Positions 33,366-40,094 of a stretch of DNA of 40,094 bases are shown here, one piece after another. The stretch is taken from positions 98,605-138,698 of the forward strand of contig JBNGIQ010009553.1 in the NCBI GenBank assembly GCA_049999765.1, read 5' to 3'. Source of the stretch: Phaeoceros laevis (taxonomy: Eukaryota > Anthocerotophyta > Anthocerotopsida > Notothyladales). Within the stretch, counting starts at the first letter, position 1. The number at the start of each line of letters is the position of its first letter. The translations under genes were made by a program, and so were the position numbers. Below the pieces are notes generated by a model. The model did not search any database. It was not told the origin of the DNA and was given only the letters and a program-made list of their open reading frames with translations.

Positions 33366-34800
33366 ATTTGGGCTTCCTACAAAAAGAAGTTGCCTTGCCC
33401 CTGCAACTCTCGTACATCTTCACAACGGAAGCAGGTTCCCCAGAGTACGAAGCCAACAAGTCGCCTGAAAGCGGGCGAAGGCATGGACATAATCAACATC
33501 CTCAATCTTGACAGCTGCTATCTCTGTCAAACCAAGTTGACACTGCAGGGGCACATTTCCCGAAAGCCCGGTTCGGGCTTGCAAAGAAGGAATGCATTGC
33601 TGGGAAGGACTACGAAAGGTAAAGAACAGGTACGAGGCATCACCAGCGCAGCATCAGCATACAGCATGCCTGAAAACTGCCTCCTCAGAAAGCCCATTCC
33701 TTTTAGGCGCTCACTCAACAAAGTGGACGTCGAAGGAGCTCGGATGCCACTGCAATCCCATCCTAGGGCTCCAATGAAGCTGAAATTTTTCTGCAGAAGG
33801 TGCACGCCTACACCCTGATCATCGCCACATATTGTCCAGCACAATTGCGCCACCTCAGGAGATCCCACGTTGCTCAAACAGCCTCCTCAATGCCTTGTCT
33901 TGCTGACGGACTAACATGCTTGTTGCAGCAGACGTCGTTCGCTCTTCACTCTTGCGGGTGGAGCGAAGTTCCTAGCGACATCGAACATGGCATATAAGCC
34001 AGTGTCCTAAAATGCACGATGCCGTCAACAAGGCATCCTCAACAGATACTAGCTGCACCAGAAATGCGACGAAGCTCCCAGTCCGTCCGCAATGGCCGTG
34101 CGTCTGAGCGGGGAAGCGCTACCTCTCCGATATGTCAAGCTTGCCAGCGCCTGATCCCAGCCCGCAGCAGCAAAGCCGTAGCGCATGCCTGACAGTCGCC
34201 GGGACGCCGCAGAGACAGTGCCGGGCTGGCTGCCAGCCGGAAACCGGATCGTCCAGAGCGGACACAGGAATTGAGAGGAAGAACCAAGCGGACCGGACTA
34301 GCTGAGATCGAATCAGAGCGGAAGGGCGAGGGAAAAGCGGGACGGGCGCCAGACCTAGAGGTGCCAAGAACTGTACAGCATCTGAGTCGGGCAGCTGTAG
34401 GAGGTCTAGAGCGGGCGCGACGCAGGCAGGGACAAGTCACCAGCAGTTTCCTTCATCCAATGGCATTCAAATTGGCTACTAGAAATCTCCAACGCTCCAA
34501 GACTCACGCCTCCGCTAAAAATCCGATCCAATCGCCATTAAAACGCCACGCCACCGTTCTTTCACACTCACCTGGAACAAGAGGGGTTTGTACCTTACGC
34601 CACGTATGCTAGCACTGGGAAGCCATGCTCTTGCCACGGTCACGCGGTCACGCGTGGCGAGGAGATGGCGACTCGTGAGTTGCGCTCCTGTGGGCTTGCT
34701 ACGTCACGAATGCTGAGCTAGAGGCTACAGCAAGAAATTGGTACTTGACAAGGGGGGTTACACGCCACGTCATCCACATGATAGACAAAAATTTCGACTG
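33366..34800. other. Upstream region of the AT-hook gene
   Basis: Probably contains the 5' UTR and promoter of the minus-strand AT-hook gene. A GC-rich block at about 34080-34440 would suit a promoter or first non-coding exon. Open frames on both strands carry no family signature. Confidence 0.4.
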
Positions 34801-37795
34801 TCAATTCCTGTCAATCGAGTCAGTCACTGGAAATAAAACTTCCTTCTTGTCCAGCGACTTGCTCAAAACCAGAACATCTAGGACCCTCCAAACCCTTGAG
34901 ACAACATCGGCTGCAGGGATGCTCGCTGCACGCTGAGCCGCCTCCCTGCGGGCGGAAAGCAGTTCTTCGTCGTGCATTAACTTTTCCACTGCTACTTGCA
35001 AAGCATGCTCTCCAGATACCTGATAGTCCAAGATGTTGTCACGTAACGATTAGCGATTCCATCCAGAAGACCAAAGTTCTGGAAAAGGCTTTGCTAGTGG
35101 TAAGGTACTCAGGCACCTGCTCTACTGACAAGGCCTCCAGTCTTTGCATTTCTTTGAGCATCTCCGAGAAGTGTCCTAGATGTGATCCTGGTTCAAAGCA
35201 GTCAATCGCAAGTTACTTGGTGTAAACGGGCAGTGCTGAATCAATCGGCAACACTGCTTGACTACCTGTCAAAACTGCACATCTTGCAGCTGCTGCCTCC
35301 GCAAAATTGTGTCCAGAAAGACCCTTAAAAAGTGAACCTCCCACGAAGGCAATGGGCACTGCGCTGTAGATTACCGACAGTTCACCTGCGGAGGCACCGC
35401 AAGTCATTGACCAGGATAGATCGTTTGACACGACACGGAAATTGTTGCTTCAACTTCCAGGACATGACTTATCGGGTCTTATCCCACAGTATCCCGGAGC
35501 ATTTTGATTTATGTACAAGCTGGGTAAAAGAAGATTTGGAAACTCACCAACGGTATCAGCCAAATAAACTTCAGTAGTACCGGTTATTTGGTCACCTTCG
35601 GACCTTCGGGCTACTGACACTCCTACCTTCTTCAGTTTCTACAAATGAAGTACACAGCCAAAGAGATTGAGCACTGGAGTCACACCCATGCACATAATGA
35701 CTCCTATCCACAAGCTACAAGCTTTTCCAAGGGAGGAAGTGTTACTTTCACAATGTCAGGAGCACATTCTGGATGCCGCGGGGCAATTATGGTCAACACA
35801 TCCGGGAATGTCGTCCTCAAATGCTTGTGGACCTTCAGAGCAGCTATTCATGGCCATTGATTGTGATACAGATAAGTGACTAGGACTGACTTGCTGACAA
35901 CCAGTATACCAAGCAAGTATAAGGGAAACTCCGTTTCAGAAACAAACCCTCTTCTTCTCCTTGATGAGTTGAAGCTGCTAGCCAGGTTCGGCGTCCCTTC
36001 ATCTGCGAGAAAAGATCTGCGCGCGCTGCCTCCAAATGGGTACTTCTGATGTTACTACAAGCTGCAAAAAAGCTCACATTTACCACCTTTGCGATGTTAC
36101 AGACATGAAACTTAAGGGGACAACAGCATGGACGTACCATATTTCAGATTGCCAGCAAAGTGGATAATGGCTGGAGAAGCCCCAAGGACTTGAAATTGTA
36201 CTGCCTCCTTGGTGTTCTACCTTGCCGTCCACGAGCCCCACTTAGAGATCAGTCCCTACTGCAAATGAACTTCACTGTCAATCTATGCCAGGTGGAAGTA
36301 GCGAAAAGAAATGCCAAAACACTGCTGACATGGTGTGACAGGAGTTTACCAACGGTGCAATTAGCGAAAACTTTGAAAGCAAGGTCGAAACTAATTCTTT
36401 TGCTGGAGGCATAGACCACCTTTCATATGACTTCAGAGACATACGAGCATTCAACAAAGCCAAAGCCACCTGAACCCAATACTGTGCAGTAAGCTCAAAG
36501 GGCTTGAACTTGCAATTCAAGAGAAATCTGGGGCACAGGAATGTCTGACAAACAAGCGTGGGAGAGGGAGTGAACCATACTCCTTGCTCAGCTGATGCCA
36601 GCAACAGATTTGGCCAGATCTCACTTTCCATAAAAATAGCAGCTTGAGGTTGCCAGTGTTTCAGAAAATGTCTCACTGCAGACGGGGTATCAAAAGGCGC
36701 AAACTGCATCAGCACCATCACAGCTGTATCAGAAACCGATGAGCTGTCCCCGCTGTAGCAGCACTGTCTTGACTTCGCCATCAGCAAATAGGGGCAAACT
36801 GAATCTACTCAGGGAATGGAAAACAGACCTGGCACAAAACACTTTTTGGAAGAAAATTTTCTAGGACAGAGCTGCAAAGAGAGTAGGATTAGACTGCAAA
36901 CTGCAGGTGAATATGTTCACGCAAGATCTCCTACCAGTTTCACACTCCAACCAGTTTCACACTCCAACCAGAGCGCACTGCACAGTTTTCTGGGCTAAAA
37001 CGAAAAGTGGAAAAATTTCCCTGGCACCTTCAGTAGAGCAGCCTGCCATGCACCACGTCTGAATTTGAGAACTTACAATGCAGTTACGGTGGACGTGGTC
37101 ATCAAAATATTAATAGCCGGTCTCTCCAGAATGCAGCGATGGATTATTGGAATCGCTAACATTCCTTCACCTGATAAGCAAGCATTCTGCTCAGAGCCCC
37201 AGACCACATTGGCAATGCAAAGCGCAAGAGCGTCTTAACCAGTTTAGATAAATCGTCAACTCACTGGCACACAGTCAATTCACCAAAATATGCGCAGATG
37301 TTTACAGCCTCAAATTACTAGAACCAATGCAACGGTACGGTCCCTAGTCCACCGACAACCGAGGCTACTCAGGTGCCTCTGTCCAAGACTCAACCGCAAG
37401 AGCAGAACACCTACATGGTGAAATTTCACAAGCACGCCCAAAACCCTCACGCCCTACGCACGAGCACCCCCTTACTAGTGCCTAGCACCTGTAAAGTTCA
37501 ATGCAAATACTTCGTAGCAAGAATCCCATGTCCAACCGGGGCAAGAACTACCACAGTTTCTGCAAACAGGGAAGAAATTGATGAACATGCCTACAGAAAC
37601 AGCGTGGAACCACAGCAACGGACCCGCCGGCCTCGGCAGAGAGGCATGGCCAAGCCTCTCCTTCCAATGCAGGGCATGCTCCAGCCCCCGCACCCGACGC
37701 AGTAGCAGGAGGGGCGGCAATAGCAATGGGCCCAGAGTCGCAGTCACAGCTGCATACACAAGCCAAGGCCATCCCACTCGATCCATCCTGCACAT
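34801..37795 (-). CDS. KDTA: 3-deoxy-D-manno-octulosonic acid (Kdo) transferase, KDTA
   Basis: KDTA (bacterial WaaA) transfers Kdo from CMP-Kdo to a lipid A precursor. In plants it is nuclear-encoded and reported to be mitochondrial. Twelve exons join in phase: 37795-37591, 37170-37077, 36871-36829, 36703-36581, 36469-36350, 36216-36138, 36061-35948, 35843-35746, 35638-35548, 35385-35266, 35187-35117 and 35019-34801, giving 458 residues. An N-terminal hydrophobic helix (LVYAAVTATLGPLLLPPLLL) precedes RRVRGLEHALHWKERLGH and WFHAVSVGEGMLAIP. Donor-domain signatures follow: FAPFDTPSAVRHFLKHW, MESEIWPNLLLA, LLNARMSLKSYERW, TWLAASTHQGEEE, IIAPRHPE, FVGGSLFKGLSGHNFAEAAA. The first intron has a GC donor. 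The start could also be the ATG at 37786. Length matches plant KDTA (about 450). Confidence 0.93.
37171..37591 (-). other. GC-AG intron (KDTA intron 1), 37590-37171
   Basis: The reading frame and family sequence (HAVSVG|EGM) require the donor TCTGTAG|GCATGT at 37591/37590 and the acceptor ttatcag|GTGAAG at 37171/37170. The donor dinucleotide is GC. The nearest GT donor (four bases earlier) gives the wrong phase. Confidence 0.75.
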
Positions 37796-38087
37796 GCCTT
37801 GTTTCAGCAGTGCGACAAACCACCTGCAGTCTCCAGTTCGGCCAAATTTGGAAGTGTGGACGATCTGCATATAAAGGATGCCAGTACAGGACGTGGTCAG
37901 AGGCTGGCCACGGTACTCCAAAAGTGGAAGAAATTATCGAACCCGATAAGTCAGGCTTGTGGTCCTGCTGCGACCTCAATTGCGGCCGGTCGTCGGCCTC
38001 TATAAATCCCAGGCGAACCTCTAGCCCGGCTGTCAGCATCGTTGCAGTTCGCCACTCTCTTCAGCCTGGGAAACAGCGGGAGGAGCC
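37796..38087. promoter_or_regulatory. Shared divergent promoter between KDTA and TypA
   Basis: Only 292 bp separate the KDTA start codon (minus) from the TypA start codon (plus), so both 5' UTRs and core promoters must fit here or overlap the coding starts. The plus strand has TATAAAT at 38001-38007, within a GC-rich setting, 81 bp before the TypA ATG. No equally good TATA box was found for KDTA. Confidence 0.6.
38001..38007 (+). promoter_or_regulatory. TATA-box candidate for TypA
   Basis: TATAAAT flanked by GC-rich sequence (GGCCTC before, CCCAGGCG after), 81 bp between its end and the TypA start codon, a normal spacing for a TATA box plus short leader. Confidence 0.5.
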
Positions 38088-40094
38088 ATGGCCAGCTTAG
38101 CGCAGGTGAGGAGCGTGCAAGTGGCTGGGTGCTGCACCAATAGCAGTACCGGCAGGTTGGGAAGGCAGGGGGAGGCTCAGGCAGCGCGTGCTTGTCCGTC
38201 CGTCTCCTCTTGCTTCCGCCCCGAGCTGCTCGGCGAATCCCTGTGCGTCACCAGTTCCAAGGTGGCTGGAGTGACAGGCTGCCGGCTGCGGAGGCTACAC
38301 AATGCGGCAGGCCCGAGATGCACCCTTGCGACAGAGGAGCCGCAGGGTATGGGGGAGGATTCCCAAGAGTTTTTTATTGAAGTGCCTGAGCTGAGTCCTC
38401 CCGCATTTGAGTTCCAAGTAGGTTGATGTGAGGACGATTCAACCTGAATCCGACTGATGATTTTGCTCTGTGGAGCTGTTGCTCTACAGTAAACGAGAAA
38501 CGCCTTCATACCAGGACGGATGTTCGCAACATCGCAATTATTGCACACGTCGACCATGGAAAAACAACACTCGTGGATGCTATGTTGCGGCAAGCAAAGG
38601 TGCAGTTTTGTTTCTGCTAGTGCTCTGAAGAATATTGACGTGGAGCAGGGAATTTGAGTTTAGGCTGTATGAAGCTGTTTCCACTGTGGATTCGATAGCG
38701 GAACGAACCCGCTTTCGAAGTGCTGATACATCAGAACGCTGGGAGACCGCACAGGGCCAGTTTAGACTAGAGCCATGGTCACGAATCCTACGGGGTCCAT
38801 TCTCAGTCTTGGCCAATTCGGTGCCACCTCCTATGGGGTCTCCAGACTTGAATGTACCAGCACTTCGTAAGCAGATTTTGTTTCAGCTGCCAGAGATCGA
38901 TCCGGGAGGAAAGTACGTCTGTTGCATAGCTTGAATGAACTTTTCTTGCCCACTGCTGTCTCTGATATGGAAGAAGTTTGTGGTGGATGCAGGTATTTCG
39001 TGACAATCAATCAGTCCAAGAAAGAATTATGGACTCGAATGCACTCGAGAGAGAGCGGGGAATCACCATTCTGAGTAAAAACACAGCCATCCGGTACAAA
39101 GGAACTAAAATCAACATTATAGATACACCTGGTCACTCAGACTTTGGAGGAGAAGTAGAACGGGTCCTCAACATGGTCGACGGAGTCCTGTTGTTGGTAA
39201 GTGTTCTACTCGTGGCAGCTTTAGTATGTCAGATCTATGTTACTGTGGCTGATAGTTTGCGGTTTTTTATTCTTTTGTACATCTTTTGTCTAGGTGGACT
39301 CTGTGGAAGGCCCCATGCCTCAAACTAGGTTTGTCCTGAAGAAGGCTCTGGAGCTCGGTCACACAGTTGTGGTTGTGGTGAACAAGGTTGACAGACCTGC
39401 AGCACGAGTGGAATATGTTGTGAACAGTACATTTGAGCTTTTTTTAGAGCTTAATGCAACTGATGAGCAGGTGACTTTTGCAACTTTTTGCGGACTGGGG
39501 TTGCGGGCCCATTGTCTCTTGCTTATGAGGACACCATGTAGTATATGCAACCGTGTCTCTAATGGTGTCTCGCCATCTTGTGTGCAAACAGTGTGACTTC
39601 CAGGTCGTCTATGCTAGTGGTATCCAGGGCAAGGCTGGCTTGCAGCCAGACACACTGGCAGATGATTTAGAGCCGCTTTTTGAGAGCGTGATAAGATGTG
39701 TACCTGAGCCACGGGTGGCGCTCGACGCACCACTGCAAATGCTAGTGAGTTGAGCCGATTTTTGTGCATATTTTCGGAGGTGGTGGCTGAGAATGCTCCC
39801 TTGTATGGTCACTTGTTTGCTGGACAAAATTTTGCAAAGTGGTTTTGAGGACATAAATGTAAGGTGTTTCTCGTCTGGAACTGCAATGAGATGTGTGATC
39901 GTGTACAGGTCACAAATCTAGATTATGATGAGCACAAGGGCCGAATAGCCATTGGAAGGGTGCACGCAGGAAGAATGACAAAAGGGATGGATTTGAAGGT
40001 ATTTAATTTCTGGTGCTGGTAAACTTCCTGTTTTGGTGTCCTTTTTTGTGTTTCTTTGCCTCCTTTGCTAATTTCTTTGCTGTAGGTGTGCACC
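38088..40094 (+). CDS. TYPA: TypA/BipA-type translational GTPase, chloroplast (5' part)
   Basis: TypA/BipA is a ribosome-binding GTPase related to EF-G; the plant form (SVR3) acts in plastid translation. Exons: 38088 to about 38417, 38490-38599, 38993-39196, 39294-39470, 39592-39744, 39909-39998 and 40086 onward, cut by the window end. Exon 1 is a serine/arginine-bearing plastid transit peptide. GTPase motifs are complete: G1 [10 protein letters not shown]2 in RERGITI, G3 DTPGH, G4 NKVD, G5 YASG. Other signatures include [36 protein letters not shown] and [17 protein letters not shown]. The exon 1-2 junction is uncertain: donor CAA|gtaggt pairs in phase with a weak acceptor before 38498, or GTAG|gttgat with the better acceptor before 38490. 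The C-terminal domains lie outside the window. Confidence 0.93.
38635..38934 (+). other. Open frame inside TypA intron 2
   Basis: A 100-codon frame fills most of the 393-bp intron between 38599 and 38993. Its sequence looks protein-like ([36 protein letters not shown]), but it is out of frame with the upstream exon, opens without an ATG and matches no family I know. It could be an alternative exon, a fragment of another gene, or chance. Confidence 0.3.

Noticed and set aside
1-40094. CRISPR arrays, bacterial operons, rRNA or tRNA genes
   Set aside because: None seen: the window is eukaryotic, direct repeats are two-copy duplications, and no cloverleaf or rRNA sequence was recognised.

Overview
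The window is nuclear DNA of a land plant, read from intron-rich genes with GT-AG (and one GC-AG) introns, plastid and mitochondrial housekeeping genes of plant type, a degenerate plant PPR gene, a Ty3/gypsy-like retroelement remnant and a hAT transposon. Gene style (short introns, moderate GC, PPR pseudogene with HMYAKCG-type repeats) suggests a spore-bearing lineage such as a lycophyte, bryophyte or fern. That placement is inference only. Two 10-N assembly gaps are present (10140-10149, 17934-17943).

Left half. A fragmentary uncharacterised minus-strand gene (about 587-1554) is followed by a decayed PPR gene (about 1898-3190, +) and an AT-rich, repeat-bearing stretch with a 44-bp perfect palindrome (4071-4114). 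A carotenoid cleavage dioxygenase gene occupies 5342-8384 (-); thirteen exons join in phase and all four iron-binding histidines are present, but its first exon is unresolved. Next comes a hAT element (9329-10898) with matching terminal inverted repeats and an exact 8-bp target-site duplication. It sits between two inverted copies of a ~120-bp GC-rich sequence. A TPR protein with a long disordered, DPF-containing N-terminus follows (12670-14473, +). From about 15.2 to 18 kb lie tandem repeats and the 5' part of an LTR retrotransposon (PBS for initiator tRNA-Met plus a Gag fragment with an internal stop).

Right half. This part is dense with intact genes: CCR4-NOT subunit NOT2 (19351-22516, +), an EamA/DMT-family transporter with a plastid-type N-terminal extension (23890-26036, +), an uncharacterised single-exon protein (26437-27432, -), an MMADHC-like protein (28789-29911, +), a 921-residue AT-hook/coiled-coil protein of unknown function (30285-33365, -), Kdo transferase KDTA (34801-37795, -) and the 5' part of the chloroplast GTPase TypA/BipA (38088 to the window end, +). 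KDTA and TypA are divergent with 292 bp between start codons. MMADHC and the AT-hook gene are convergent.

The genes are not a pathway cluster. They serve separate functions: apocarotenoid production, mRNA deadenylation, transport, cobalamin-type metabolism, mitochondrial Kdo transfer and plastid translation. I worked out exon structures by hand from splice sites and reading phase, supported by recalled family sequences. No search or alignment was run.
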